A model generated the notes under the pieces. The model made no database searches and was not told the origin of the DNA. It saw only the letters and a list, made by a program, of their open reading frames with translations. The translations under genes were made by a program, and so were the position numbers. From Costus lasius (Eukaryota > Streptophyta > Magnoliopsida > Zingiberales > Costaceae): a DNA stretch of 64,000 nucleotides. Below are positions 44,661 through 57,390 of this stretch, piece by piece (position 1 is the stretch's first letter; each line of letters opens with the position of its first letter). The stretch spans positions 25,717,439 to 25,781,438 of the forward strand of contig CM050450.1 in the NCBI GenBank assembly GCA_027563935.2, written 5' to 3'.

Positions 44661-46245
44661 TGCTAATAAGCTTCTCGCAAGTGCACGGGTCTATCAAAGT
44701 AATAAAAATATCGATCCCATAGGGACTAATGGACAAGTACAGACTGATTTTGAATTTACTAGCTGGACAGAGTCGAGATGGGTGAATTTTAAATTCTAGA
44801 CTAATTATATGAGCTGGAATGTAGACTGTAGGAACTATTCGAGAGAAAGATTCAAAGAGAAATACATCAGGATATGGGTTCTCCGCTTTGACTCCTTACG
44901 AAAGAATAATCGAACTCCAAGGCTAACAACCTATCTAGTTCAAGGGAGTCCGTACCGAATGTACAGGTTGCTCCCACCGATGGCCCTGTCCACTCCCAAG
45001 GACTAGTTATCTGTCTAATCCGTATGGTTCTGACACACAGACGACCTTTCGGTCTACCTAACGCGTTTAAGGCCCTAATATTCTCACAAGGCGAGTACAA
45101 GTTTATCAAAAGGGGTCCCCCCAGATTTCTTAATTTACAAACCTCTACCAGGGGAGTAAAGGCTCAAGCGCTCTCTTTTGGGCAACACAGGCAAAGAGTG
45201 TTGTGACAATCCGACGTGCGGATGACCTTTCGACCTACCTGTCGCGTCTAAGATCCTGATACTCATATGAGGGGAGTACAATTCGTCAATGGGTTCCCCC
45301 AGCCCCTGATTTACAAATCTCACACAGGAAAATATAGGCTCAAGCACTCCCTTTCGGGTAACATAGGTAAGGGTACAAAACAGATTAGATAAATCCTCAA
45401 CCGAATGGTTCCAACGTGCGGATGACCTCTCGGTTCACCCAACACGTCTAGGATCCGTACAATCTTCCTAAGTGAGTACAGTCCGTCAAAGGATTTCCCC
45501 TAGATCCCCTGATTTACAAACCTCACCCAAACAACTGTAGGCTCAAGCATTCCTTTTCGGTTAACGCAGGCAAAGCGCACACATAAGGTTAAGCAAGGAT
45601 CAAAGCACCTAGAGAAAGTATCATTACAATCATGAAAACATCAAAGGGTTACCCCACATCTTGATTTGAGGATTTAGCCTATCATATTCATCTTGGAAGT
45701 ATGAGTAGCGGTCTTTAACAATACACGCATTTGTAGATTTGTGCAGGAATTACAAAACAAGGATAAGATCATAAGGTATTTTGCATGGATTATACAATTA
45801 ACTTGGCAAAATTGAATGTAGCTGAAGATCTTCCTTACAAGTTTATCCTTGAGGGGCTTACGCAATCATAGGTCTTCGATATCCTCAGATGCGTAGCCCT
45901 CCCTCTGCGATGGCTTCCTTCTTCCTAGTTTGGCCATCCCATTTCCTCGTCTATGATCCTCCCCCCTTTTCTAATCCCTCCCCAAAGGCTTTTATCTCCT
46001 TTCCTCCTAGTGGGCTGCTCTTCCCTTCCCTAGGCCCTGCAAAGCCGCTGCAATTGATCAGCTGAAGAAAGTCTTCGCCCGCCCCCAAACCCTGCAAACT
46101 TAGCCGCCCTTATCTCTATCAAATCATCATTTCATGGCAGATTTCTTTTCCTAAAAACTGCAACCATGGCCTTTTGTCAATGGGGGAGAAAGGACCTAGA
46201 TGCATTCCCTGACACGGTTCAGAAAACTTGTTATGTCACCAAGCT
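44661..46245 (-). mobile_element. E5: minus-strand LTR (U5/R part), cut by E6
   Basis: The left end TGCTAATAAGC is followed by the complement of the shared U5 end (GTGCACTTGCG) and of GGATCGATA. Carries three 170-190 base tandem repeats. The boundary with E6 is uncertain because E6-like extension sequence begins before 46246. The rest of E5 would lie right of the window. Confidence 0.5.
45026..45580 (-). repeat. Three 170-190 base tandem repeats in the E5 LTR
   Basis: Units at about 45026-45201, 45208-45377 and 45407-45580. Shared blocks in each: CGTGCGGATGACCT(T/C)TCG, GAGTACA, CCCCTGATTTACAAA(C/T)CTCAC, TAGGCTCAAGC. Copies 2 and 3 are closest. Confidence 0.75.
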
Positions 46246-48147
46246 TGTTGTGTCTGCAAGTGCACGGATACTCGAAGTAATAAAAAGTATCAAACCCACA
46301 GAGACCTTATTGTTAAGTACCAAATAATTGTATTCTTGCTAGCTAAGCAAATCGAATATGATGCAAGTAAATAATAGAAAGAGTGTAAAGATAAACAGAG
46401 AGATAAACTGCGACTAGGGTTTCATCCACATTAATTTTAATGACTAGATATGAAGAAAAGGTCGTCAGACTAATTTTATCATGATAAAGACATAATTTAC
46501 TTCATAAAAGGATCATCTCACTCTCGTGCAGACGATCATGCAGGGACCAATCCCCGCTTTCGCGCAAGATCTATCCCAACGCTGAAAATAAGTAATCATC
46601 AATCAAAGAACTCATGGATCACTATCGTGCATCTAAATTCTAAGTTGATTATCTCAAGTGGAATCTCAAGGATCACTTTCGTGCATCCGAGTCTCAACAC
46701 AAGTTCTACTTATTGTTCTCCAACGTTCTGATCATCACTTTCGTGCAAGATCTCCACGTTTGACACTATAACTCAATCCTAGATTCGAATTATCTAACAT
46801 GGCAATTAAACTACTAAAATCAAGAAATAAGAACTTAACTTAATTTCTTACTGTGAGTTCCTATTGTTCAATTTTAGGATTCCAAGTTCTCAAGCAAATC
46901 ACTTTTCAGTCCATATTGCGAAAACTCTATAATCATGCATGATACTAAGAAAACTAAGGAGAATTAAAGACAAGTCATCACACAAGTAGAACTATCATAG
47001 CAAAATTATCTTGACGAAATAAAAGTTATCTAATCATATAAAATCAAAGGGATTACACCCCATGTCCCAAAATAAGATTAAGCTTACATGGAAAAAGAAA
47101 TACAATAAACCATAGTATCAAAATGTCAGAAATCAAAGAAAGAGGGAGAATTAACGTTACAATACGGCTGTAATAGAAATTACAGCCGTAAATTGCTTGT
47201 AAACCCGCGGTGAATAGTGCCGGTGACGCTCCTTTGTTGATTTTTCCTCCGTCTGAGATCCTTTGGCTTTGAAACTTCTGTGGTGTCCTCTCCTCCTCCA
47301 AGTGAAGCTTCAGTGTAAAAATTGTGACCTGAGGTGACCTCCACGCCTCTCGGCACGAGGTCGTGCCCTAAGGACCTCTCTGTCAATTTCTCCCTCGATA
47401 GATCCTCAAAATTAGGGCTTTTGGTCCCTTATCTTCTCCTCGTCGAGATGAGTCCATAGCTTCTTTTGGATCTCAATTTGGATGTCTGGATCTCAAGATA
47501 TGGTCTGCGCAAGAATCGGGCCCGAAAAACTCGCGTGTCCAGGTTAAAATTACGGTCGTCATTTAAATTACGCCAGTGCCGTAATTTGGTTCTGTGAATC
47601 CTGAGTCAAAATTACGGCCCGTGAAAAATATTACGGCAGTCCCGTAATTTGGTTCTGTGAACCCCGAGTCAAAATTACGGTCCATGAAAAATATTACGGC
47701 AGTGCCATAATTTCCATAAAACTTTCTGGTCGAAACGTCTGGAAATTACGGCCCGTGTAAATTCTTACGGCAGTGCCGTAATTTTTGTAAAATCCTCTGA
47801 AGAAAAATTAGCCAAAACACGGCAGTGCTCTGATATTACGGCAGCGTACGAAAATACGGTATCGTAATATATATTACTGCCCTGCCGTATTTTGGTTCGT
47901 GGCTCCATTTTGCTTGAAATTTGTCATGTATCATCTTCTTGATGATGGTAACTCTTCCATGTATTTGATTTTGCTTGAAAACGCCTAAAAATAGTGTCTT
48001 TTTACCTGAAAATCATAAAAAAGTAAAATAGAAGTAGATTTTGTAATATTTGATAAATTTAGCACAAAAATAAGCAAAAAAGCTTCAATTTAGCATGAAA
48101 AGATATATAAAATGATACAAAATATACTATATATTTTGGTGTCATCA
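46246..48147 (-). repeat. E6 3' LTR
   Basis: On the minus strand TGATGACACC (48147) to GCAGACACAACA (46246). The U3 palindrome array lies at about 47535-47895. Sequence similar to the E7 U5 extension continues left of 46246 (CCCTGACACGGTTCAGAAAA), so the true end may be 40 bases or more further left. Confidence 0.78.
46509..46765 (-). repeat. E6 R/U5 GNRA-hairpin array
   Basis: Five units on the minus strand: CAC-GAAA-GTG or CAC-GAGA-GTG type, and at unit 4 CGC-GAAA-GCG (about 46552-46572). Confidence 0.68.
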
Positions 48148-48190
48148 AAATGCATAAGGCTCAAACTTTGCTTGTCCCCAAGCAAAAATC
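48148..48190 (-). other. E6 conserved pre-LTR motif
   Basis: Sense strand GGGGACAAGCAAAGTTTGAG followed by CCTTATGCATTT, then the LTR. Same motif as in E1, E2, E3 and E7. Confidence 0.55.
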
Positions 48191-48556
48191 AAAAATTGAT
48201 TAAAAGATAAACTTTTTCATGCTCAATAAATTTCTAAAATACAATCATCAATGAAAAATTCCATCAATTGTTTCACAAAACTTCAAATAAACATATCATT
48301 CTTAGAACTCAACCCTCTAGATCTACATCTCAATCAAATAAAACAATGCAACTTGTATAATAAATAGAACTTTTAATCTCATGATTTCACCCAATTTTCA
48401 GTTCAAATCTATCATACTTTTGTTTACAGGAATTAGGTTTCCAAGATCTTTTTCCACACATATTTTTTTATTCATTTTTTTTCTTTTTCATGTATTTTGT
48501 TGTTTTTACACAGATGGCATGTACCCACTTGGATACATTTTTTTTATTTTACTTTG

Positions 48557-48709
48557 ATTTCAACTCTTTTCTTCGGTACCACTATCAACTTTATATAGTG
48601 TCAAGTAGAGGAGTCTTATTCTTTTTCTCTCTCATTATTTTTATATAGACTTCAACCCATGTCTTAGGTACCACTATCAATTTTACATAGTGCCAAGTAG
48701 GGGAGTCTC
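48557..48709 (-). other. E6 paired 3' UTR stem-loops
   Basis: Sense copy 1 (48649-48709): CACTAT / GTAAAATTG / ATAGTG. Copy 2 (48557-48617): CACTAT / ATAAAGTTG / ATAGTG. Both stems are perfect; flanks ACTTG(G/A) and GTACC(T/G)AAG. Confidence 0.75.
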
Positions 48710-49250
48710 TCACTATTTTTATGGATCTTAGATTCTTCCTTCCCAACAAATAGCAAAATAGACTAAACATCTACTAGGTTGATCAATTGATATTAATTCA
48801 GTAATCATACTCATATGCTCATTTTATTTAAAGGAGTAGTTTCACCTTTAGATCTTATTCCTCAAATAATATATCTACCCAAAATCTCACTCATCAACCA
48901 ATGAAAAATTTCAAAAGTAGATATGTATAAGAGAAATAAATTTGTCATGATACATCTAGTCTTAATCACAAGTTTGGATTCATTCATCACCAATAATAAG
49001 AGTCGAACAAGTCATCAATAATATTTTTGAAAATAGATCAAGGCTACGAATTAATCACAACGTGATATAGCAATGTCGGACATAGAGGTTTGAAGAAATC
49101 ATCTTTCCCAAAAGATCATGGAGTATTGATAAGACAAGGAAAATAGAATGCTAAGTAGCAGGGGAAGTGATACTCACAAAATTTTACTTTTCGTCATCGT
49201 CGGATTTAACCTCTTCATATCTCCTACGCTTTCTCCACTTTTTTTTGGAA
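48710..49250 (-). other. E6 3' untranslated region
   Basis: AT-rich, no gene. Between the post-pol array and the stem-loop pair; no trace of ORF3. Confidence 0.5.
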
Positions 49251-49375
49251 AAATTATGGCCGTAATATTCTTATGGTACTGCCGTAATACCCAAAAAAAC
49301 TCTCGGGAATTAAAACGCAGGAAATACGGTACCGAAAAGACGATTATGGCGGTGCCGTATTTTGTGCAAAATTCA
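49251..49375 (-). repeat. E6 post-pol palindrome array (short)
   Basis: ATTATGGCCGTAAT-, AATACGGTACCG- and GGCGGTGCCGTATTTT-like units, the same theme as the E6/E7 U3, placed just after the post-pol hairpin although ORF3 is absent. Confidence 0.6.
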
Positions 49376-49450
49376 ATTTTCCTACAAAAGAGAAGAAACA
49401 TTAATTCTAAAAATAAACTAAAATAAAAGTAACTAAACTAAGCAAGAGTG

Positions 49451-49468
49451 CTTGGGTTGCCTCCCAAG
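49451..49468 (-). other. Conserved post-pol hairpin, E6 copy
   Basis: Minus-strand CTTGGGAGGCAACCCAAG, 20 bases after the pol stop region, preceded by GGTCAAGCTAATGACC. Confidence 0.75.
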
Positions 49469-49488
49469 AAGTGCTAGTTTAAAGGTCA

Positions 49489-51525
49489 TTAGCTTGACCA
49501 TTCGGTACTCAGATTTGATCGTGGTTCATCAAGGTAAAAACTTTCCTTTTCTTCAATCTGCTCTCCTTGATAATAATGCTTCAATCTTTGACCATTAATC
49601 TTAAATTCTCCTATTTCCTCACTCCATATGTCTACAGCTCCGTAAGGATAGGCTTGCTTTACCTGAAAAGGGCCAGACCATCGAGACTTAAGCTTTCCAG
49701 GGAAAAGTCTTAATCTAGAATTGAACAAGAGAACAAAGTCACCTGGTTGGTAGTCTCTTCTGAAAATATGTAGATCATGCCATCTTTTAGTCCTCTCTTT
49801 GTAAATTCTTGCATTTTCATATGCAAAGAGTCTAATCTCATCTAGCTCGTTTAATTGTAACCTCCGTTTTTCACCCGCGTTCTTCAAATCGAAATTTAGC
49901 CTCTTGATTGCCCAGAACGCTTTATGCTCGAGCTCTACAGGAAGGTGACATGATTTTTCATAAATCAATTAAAAGGGAGACATACTTATGGGCGTTTTGA
50001 AAGTAGTCATGTAAGCCCACAATGCATCATCAATTTTGAATGTCTAGTCTTTTCTAGTGCGTGACATTGTCTTTTCCAAAATTCTTTTGATTTCTCTATT
50101 TGATATCTCAACTTAACCACTTGTTTGGGGGTGATAAGGTGTTGCAACTCTATGATTTACCCCATACTTCCTGAGCAGGGCTGAGAACTTGTGTTTTATA
50201 AAATGCGAGCCTCCATCGCTAATTACTACTTGTGGCATCCCATACCGTGGAAAGATAAATTTTTTGAACAGTTTAACTACAACTATGGAATCATTTTTAG
50301 GGGAAGCAAGAGCCTCAACCCATTTTGAAACATAATCAACTGCCACCAGAATGTACTTGTTACCTCCAGAAGATGGAAAAGGTCCCATGAAGTCTATCCC
50401 CCCAAACATCAAATATCTCAACCTCAAGAATATTGGACAGTGGCATCTCATGTCTTCTGTTAATGTTCCCTATTTTTTGACATCTATCACAAGATAACAC
50501 AAAGTTTCTAGCATCTTTCAAAATTGTGAACCAAGAAAATCCTGATTGCAACACCTTGAAAACGGTCTTTTCAGCACCAGCATGACCACCATAAGAGGAT
50601 CCATGACATTGAAACAATATATCTGTAATTTTTTCCTCAGGTATACATATTCTAAAAATGCCATCTGCAAATTTTCTAAACACATAAGGCTCATCCCAAA
50701 AATAGTGTTTTACCTCAGCCAAGAATCTCTTCCTTTTTTGGTAGCTCAAATCAGGAGGAAAAACACTAGCAACAAGGTAATTTACTATGTCAGCATACCA
50801 GGGGGCTCTGATTTGTTCAATGGTTAAGAGTTGTTCTTCAGGGAAGGAATCATTGATCTCATCATTCTTTTCAGTATTCACCATTATCCTTGAAAGATGA
50901 TCTGCAACAAAGTTTTCTGATCCCTTTTTATTTTTAATTTCCAAATCAAACTCTTGCAAGAGTAAAATCCATCTGAGCAAGCGTGGTTTGCTATACTTTT
51001 TCTGTATTAAGTATTTAAAGCTACATGATCAGTGTACACTACCACTTTGGAGTTAATCAAGTATGACCTAAATTTATCAAAAGCAAATACAATAGCCAAG
51101 AGTTCCTTTTCAGTGGTAGTGTAATTCCTTTGTGTTTCATCCAAGGTCCTACTGGCATAATGGATAACATTAGGTTTTTTATCTTTTCTCTGCCCTAAAA
51201 CTGTTCCAATTGCATAATGACTGGCATCACACATGAGCTCAAAGGGTAAATCCCAATCTAGAGGCTGAATGATAGGTGCTGAAACTAAAGTCTTCTTTAA
51301 TTCCTGAAAAGCAGATAAACAATCCTCATCAAAAGAAAATTTTACATCTTTACAAAGTAAATTTGGAAGAGGTCTAGCAAGTTTAGAGAAATCCTTAATC
51401 AATCATCGATAGAATCTTGCATGTCCTAAAAAGTTTCTGATCTCCTTCACTGTGGTGGGTGGTTTTAATTTTTCCATCACTTCAACTTTGGCTTTGTCAA
51501 CTTCAATTCCTCTTTCTGAAATCAT
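49489..51525 (-). pseudogene. pol: E6 pol, 3' half: RT end, RNase H, integrase
   Basis: Starts at the E7 junction with SHMISERGIEVDKAKVEVME and NFLGHARFYR (RT thumb/connection). RNase [40 protein letters not shown]. Integrase: [15 protein letters not shown] finger, [31 protein letters not shown] and a C-terminal LPVELEHKAFWA...[20 protein letters not shown] block. Frameshifts near 51005, 50400 and 49970-50110 break the frame. The domains match E1 closely. Confidence 0.85.
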
Positions 51526-51530
51526 GTGAC

Positions 51531-53610
51531 TATTGTGATCCGAAAGGACACACTTATGAATACAAGTAGGTAGACTTATTTCAGGTGTCGCAGCCAAAAC
51601 CTAAGTGTTGGCGTATAGGGACTTTTGTCACTCCCTGACACAGCTCCAAAAACATGTTATCCCTAAACTTGTAGTGTCCGTAATTGCACGGATACTTGAA
51701 GTAATAAAGAAAGTATCGAATCCACAGGGACCTATGTTGTCAAGTACCAAATAATTGATTTCTTCCTATCTAAGCAATCGAATAAAAGCAAAGTAAAGAT
51801 CGAAAACACACGGGAAAATACTATCAGAGAGAAACTGGGACTAGGGTTTCATTCACTTTAATTTTATGACTAGATAAATATGGATATTCATCAATCAAAT
51901 TCTATTATGATAAAGGCATAATTTACTTTATGAAGAGATTAACTCACTTTCGTTCAGATAACCATGCAGAGACCAATCCTCGCTTTCGCGCAAGATTTAT
52001 CCCAAGCTAATGATAAGTAAATCATCAAACAAAGAACTCGAGGATCACTTTCGTGCGTCCGAGTTCTAAGTTGATCGTCTTGAGTGGAAACTCAAGGATC
52101 ACTTTCGTGCATCCGAGTCTCAACACAAGTTCTACCTATGGTTCTCCAACGTTCCGACCCTCACTTTCGTGCAAGATCTCCACATTTGACACAATAACTC
52201 AATCCTAGGTTCATAATTATCACCATGACAATTTAGACTACTAAAATAAAGAAATAAGAACTTAACCTAATTTCTTACGGAGAGTTCCTATTAATCAATT
52301 TTAGGATTCCAAGTTCTGAAGCAAATCACCTTTCGGTCCTTATTGCGAAAACTCTAAATCATGATGACAAAAAGTAAACTAAGGAGAATCTTAGAGCAAT
52401 AATCGCATAGGTAAAATTATCAAAGTAGAATAATCATGATGAAAGTAAAAAGTATCTAGTCATTAAGAAAATCAAAGGGAATTACTCCCCCATGTCCCAA
52501 AGAGTGTTTAAGCTAGCATGGTGAAGAAAATACAATATTCCATTGTTTCAGAAGATCAAAAATCAAAAGAAAAGAAGTTTTAGGAAAATACACCACGGCT
52601 GTGAAATTAAACACAGCCGTAATTTGCAAATGAGGGCGATGAACAGTAACGGTGCCTCCTTCTTCTTTCATTTCTCTTTCAATTGATCTCCTTTCGTTCT
52701 AAAACTTCTAGTACGTTGTCTCCTCCTCCAGGCGAAGCTTCAGTATGAATTTCACGTCCGGAGAGGTTCTGGATTTGTCGCGGTGGCGGAACCCTAGGCG
52801 GCGGCGGAGAGGTTCTGGATTTCTCCCTGTACAGTTGATGAAAATTGGGGCTTTTGGTGTCTTCCTGATCCTTTCGTCGAAAGCTCCCTTTCTTCTTCTT
52901 ACGGCATCAAATTTAAAGGTCTGGATCATCCACAATCTTCTCTGCAAAAATCGGGCTTCAAAATTGACTGTGGAGTCGTGTTCAAAAATGAAAATACGAC
53001 AGTGTAATATTTCACGGCAGTGCTGTAAAATCGCTCGTGTTCTCTGATCTGAATTGTCTGGCAAATACGGCACCATATAATGGTTCACGGCACTGCCGTA
53101 AAATAGGTTGAACTCTCTGGTCGAAATCGTCTAGAAAATACAGCCCGTGTCAAAGTTTACGGTAGTTCCGTAAAATCCGGAATTGTCTCTGTTCTGAATG
53201 CGCTTCAAAATATGGCAGTGTTAAGTTTTATGGTAGTGCCGTATTTTTCATTAAATCTTCTGGTCAGAAATTCCACCAATTTACGGCAGTGCTCTGATAT
53301 TATGGTATCGTATGGAAATACGGTACCATAATATAGAATACGGCACTACCGTATTTTGGTGTGTTGCTCTGATTTGCGTGAAATTTGTCAGGTGATCTCC
53401 TCTTGATGATGGTAACTCTTCCATATCTTTGATTTTGCTTGAAAATGCCTTAAAATAGTGTCTTTTTACCTAAAAATCATGAAAAACAAAACAAAAGTAG
53501 ATTTTGCAATATTTGATGAATTTAGCATAAAAATAAGCAAAAGATCTTCAATTTAGCATGAAAAGATATATAAAATGATACAAAATATACTATATATTTT
53601 GGTGTCATCA
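51531..53610 (-). repeat. E7 3' LTR
   Basis: 2080 bases. Minus strand TGATGACACC...GGATCACAATA. Ends with about 137 bases beyond the usual U5 end, including a primer-site-like segment. U3 array at about 52985-53365; GNRA-hairpin array at 51940-52183. Confidence 0.9.
51940..52183 (-). repeat. E7 R/U5 GNRA-hairpin array, 3' LTR copy
   Basis: Five units, CAC-GAAA-GTG type, with CGC-GAAA-GCG at unit 4 (near 51980-51990). Confidence 0.68.
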
Positions 53611-54008
53611 AAATACATAAGGCTCAAACTTTGCTTGTCCTCAAGCAAAAATCAAAAATTTATTAAAAGATAAATCTTTTCATGCTCAATAAATTTCTAA
53701 AATACAATCATCATTGAAAAATTCTATCAATTGTTTCACAAAACTTTAAATATACATATCATTCTTAGAACTCAACCCTCTAGATCTACATCTCAATCAA
53801 ATAAAACTTTGCAACTTGTATAATAAATAGAACTTTCAATCTCAAGACTTCACCCAATTTCAGTTCAAATCTATCATGCTTTTGTTTATAGGAATTAGGT
53901 TTCCAAGATCTTTTTCGACACATAATTTTTTATTCAATTTTTTTTCTTTTTCATGTATTTTGTTGTTTTTGCATAGATGGCATGTACTTAGATCCACACT
54001 TTTTATTT

Positions 54009-54166
54009 TGACTTCTACTCTTTTCTTCGGTACCACTATCAATTTTGCATAGTGCCAAGTAGAGGAGTCTTATCATTTTTCTCTCTCATTATCTTTTAGG
54101 CATAGACTTCAACTCATGTCTTAGGTACCACTATCAATTTTACATAGTGCCAAGTAGGGGAGTCTC
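54009..54166 (-). other. E7 paired 3' UTR stem-loops
   Basis: Sense copy 1 (54104-54166): CACTAT / GTAAAATTG / ATAGTG. Copy 2 (54009-54070): CACTAT / GCAAAATTG / ATAGTG. Both perfect, with CTTGG and CC(T/G)AAG flanks; 400-555 bases before the 3' LTR. Confidence 0.75.
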
Positions 54167-54825
54167 TTACTATTTTTATGGATTTTGGATTCTTATTTCC
54201 CAACAAATAGCAAAAATAGACTAAACATCTACTAGGTTGATCAATTGATCTCAATTCTCAAATCATACTCATATACTCATTTTATTCAAAAGGATAGTTT
54301 CACTTTTAGATTTTATCCCTCAAATAATATATCTACCCAAAATTTCATGCATCAACCAATGTCAAATTTCAAAAATAGATATGCATTGAAGAAATAAATC
54401 TAACATGATAGGGTTTGTCTCTAATCATGAATTTGAATTTATTCATCATCAATCAATCAAGTCATCAACAATATAAATCTAGAGTATACTCATCATCATC
54501 ATCAAATATCACAATATCATATCATCAAAAAAATATAAAAATATATCATCATGTATACTACAACCATATCGAAGACAAATCATCAGAATATCGAAATATC
54601 ATAATATAACCCCATCGAAATAGTAGAAATCAGTATCATCATAATCATCATACAACCACATTGAAAAGAAAGATAAGCATGTGAAACAAAATAGAAGTGT
54701 CCGTGGTCATAGAGGTGTAGAAGCATCATCCTTCCCTTCATCACATGAAACATCAATAAGATATATAAAATAAAGTATAGCAAAGAAGTAAGGGAAGATG
54801 ATACTCACAAAACATCTATTCCTCA
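54167..54825 (-). other. E7 3' untranslated region
   Basis: AT-rich with ATCATC runs; no gene supported. Confidence 0.5.
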
Positions 54826-56186
54826 TCATCAGGTCGTCTTGCCTCAGTGTCCCTCGCAGCTTGATCACCGTAGTAATCATAATACCTCTGGTCTTCATAT
54901 CTGAATCGATCGTAGAGGAAGTTTCCCATGTCTTCCATGTGGTCGCACAGTCTCTCCACATCTGGTGGAGGTGTCCAATAGACTCGGTCACCCTCCCCAA
55001 GGAGTCAATCACTCTGTCTATACGGCGCTCTTGATTGTACATTTGTGCTGATAGTGCCTGAAATCCTAAATCATGGTGGCTAGCAAATCCTCCTCTAGGT
55101 GTGTGTGAAGAATCACCAGCAGGGTGTGAAGAATCATGATGGGGTGACTCCATGCCAAAGGGGTCACCTCTTCCACCCCAAGTGGGTGGCGGTAGGACAG
55201 TGTCAAGTGGTGGTGTAAAGGCTGCCTCGGCGGCACTCGGAGATAACTTCCAATTTGCTCTATCTCTAACGGTGGTTTTCTCAATGTGGGGTAAAGGTAG
55301 AGTAGGGACATTTGGTCCAAGGACCAAACAAAAGGTATCCCCCTCTCTAACAATCATTTTCATAGCCATGCAAGACTCAACATCAAGCCTTGCATTCCCC
55401 TTTACCAATTCTACTCCATAGGGCTCAACTCCTAAATACTGGGCTATAGGAGTTATCAATCCTCCTATCACAACAGCTCCTCTCTTTGCCCTAGCAACCT
55501 TGTCTATGTGCTTCATCATAAAGTAAGCAACATCCACAGCAAAACCATTAAGCATCCCCCAAAGAAAATAAAGTTCATGTTGACGGACCATACCGTCACT
55601 ATCTCCTCTACCAAACACGGTGTGTGCTAGCACTCTATGTGCATACTTGATACATGGGTTCATGATCTTTGAAGCTCTAGTAGAAACAGAATAAAAGTGA
55701 CTTTCATCAGTGCTTTGATTCTAGAAAATTCCCTCCATAAATCCTAGGGGCATCTGAGTGTATCCCCCTGTGCTCAACTCAAAAATATCTCTAATCTCCT
55801 GCAGTGTCAGTTTCCTTTCTTCATTGGCCAGTCTAAATGTGATCTCACCTTCAGCAGGGTCATTTGAGTATTCTTTCAAGTCAATGATCAAACTACTCAG
55901 AAATTCCAAAACCAATGGTAAATATGTGGGTGGATGCATTTGAAAAAAATCTCTTGGCTTTTATCCTATCAAACATCCACAACACATCCTCATATAGTCC
56001 TAAGGATTCCAAAGTCCTTCTGTCAGTATATTTTGTGTTGATCACCTTCCTCTCCAAAATCTGATTATATCTAGTCTCCTGCATCTCATTTCTAAAAATT
56101 ATCCCATGTGGATTTTCAGGTTGAGAAGGTTTAGCTAGGGCTTTCCCCTTCCTCCTTGGAAAGATGGCCTTTGTTCTTGGTGCCAT
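54826..56186 (-). pseudogene. E7 ORF3: Athila ORF1-family protein, frameshifted, one stop
   Basis: Starts MAPRTKAIFPRRKGKA, basic like E1 ORF3 (MPPRTKVMVAKK). Matches follow: GIIFRNEMQETRYNQILERK, LPLVLEFLSSL, FRLANEERKLTLQEIRDIF, HRVLAHTVFGR, DGMVRQHELYFLWGML, GAVVIGGLITPIAQYLG, LDVESCMAMKMI. Defects: a 7-T run near 55940 (six would keep frame), TAG at 55722-55724 after GIF, and a likely frameshift near 54965, after which FLYDRFRYEDQRYYDYYGDQ reads naturally to a stop near 54828. No membrane segment in the correct frame. Function unknown. Confidence 0.75.
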
Positions 56187-56710
56187 TTCAAACTATCAAG
56201 CTGCAAACTACATGTTTAATGCAAATATAGCAATGTAATGACATGATTTTTCATTCTAAGCAAGGTTCACAGATAACATCAGTTTAATCATAGCAATCAC
56301 TTCTGAAAATTCATTTTAAAATCAAAATAGAGGAAAACTGGGTGGAAAACAGAGTGGAAAACATGTGTATAAGCTCAATCTCGCTCAATACACTCTCCAA
56401 ATCGGTTTAAAAACTCCAGAGTTGAACTAGAAATTGTTACCTATCCTCTAAGAAGTATTTACGAACAAAAATCTCTTTGAACGGTTAAGAAACGAGGAAG
56501 AACAAGTGAAAGGGGCGAAACTTGCATGTAAACTCGCTAAAACGGTAAAATCGGGCAAAAGAGTACCCAGTCGACAGCAATAACAGGACGAGAAGAGTCG
56601 CCAGCATCCACTGATGGTCGGAGAAGGTCGGAGACGTGAGAACAATGCGAGAATGAGAGAGAACGAGTGGAAAAACTCTAAAAACAGCCCATGAAAACCC
56701 TAAAAACGGC
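56187..56710 (-). other. Leader between array and ORF3 in E7
   Basis: About 520 bases, no motif-bearing frame; corresponds to the CT-rich ORF3 leader of E1. Confidence 0.4.
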
Positions 56711-57230
56711 ACAGGACTCGCGTGCCAAAATTCAAAATACGGCAGTGTAATATTTTACGGCAGTGGCGTTAAATCACGGAAGCTCTCGGGTCAAGACTGG
56801 TTCAAAAATACGGTACCGTGTAACTATTTACGGCACCGCCATAAAATCTCGGCAATCCTCTATTCTAAAACGACTCAAAATTACGGTACCGTGAAACAGT
56901 TTACGGTACCGCCGTAAAAATCAATCAACGATCTTTTTTAAAAAAATTTAAAAATATACGCCCATAAAATAAATTGCGGTACTATCATAAAATCAGGGTA
57001 AGTTCGGAAATCTCGTCAGACAAATCTCGCGAAAATACGGCCCGTGAAATAATTTACAGTGGTGCCGTAAAAACGAGGAAACTCTCGGGTTGATTTTGGC
57101 CACAAAATACGGTACCGTGTAACAGTTTATGGATGTGCCGTAATTTCGTCACAACTCTCTGGTTGAAAGTGGACTGGAAATATGGTACCATAATATACTT
57201 TACGACGGTGCCGTATTTTGCACGAAATCT
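56711..57230 (-). repeat. E7 spacer palindrome array
   Basis: About ten ACGGTACCGT / TTACGG...GCCGTAAA units between the post-pol tail and ORF3, the same theme as this element's U3 array. Confidence 0.8.
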
Positions 57231-57311
57231 CGTTTTACCTACAAAAATAAAAGAAAAAAATTAGTCCTAAGCAGAAATTAAAGCAAAAGAAAACAAATAG
57301 AGGTTAGAAAG

Positions 57312-57329
57312 CTTGGGTTGCCTCCCAAG
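57312..57329 (-). other. Conserved post-pol hairpin, E7 copy
   Basis: Minus-strand CTTGGGAGGCAACCCAAG, kept although RT-RNaseH-integrase is deleted just upstream. Confidence 0.75.
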
Positions 57330-57390
57330 AAGTGCTAATTTAAAGGTCATTAGCTTGACCCTTTTGCACTCGGATTTGATCATGAATTCC

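Noticed and set aside
54583..54783. Hydrophobic stretch suggesting an envelope membrane anchor in E7 ORF3
   Set aside because: It appears only after a frameshift in AT-rich 3' UTR; the natural frame ends near 54828 without it, and E1 ORF3 has no such segment.
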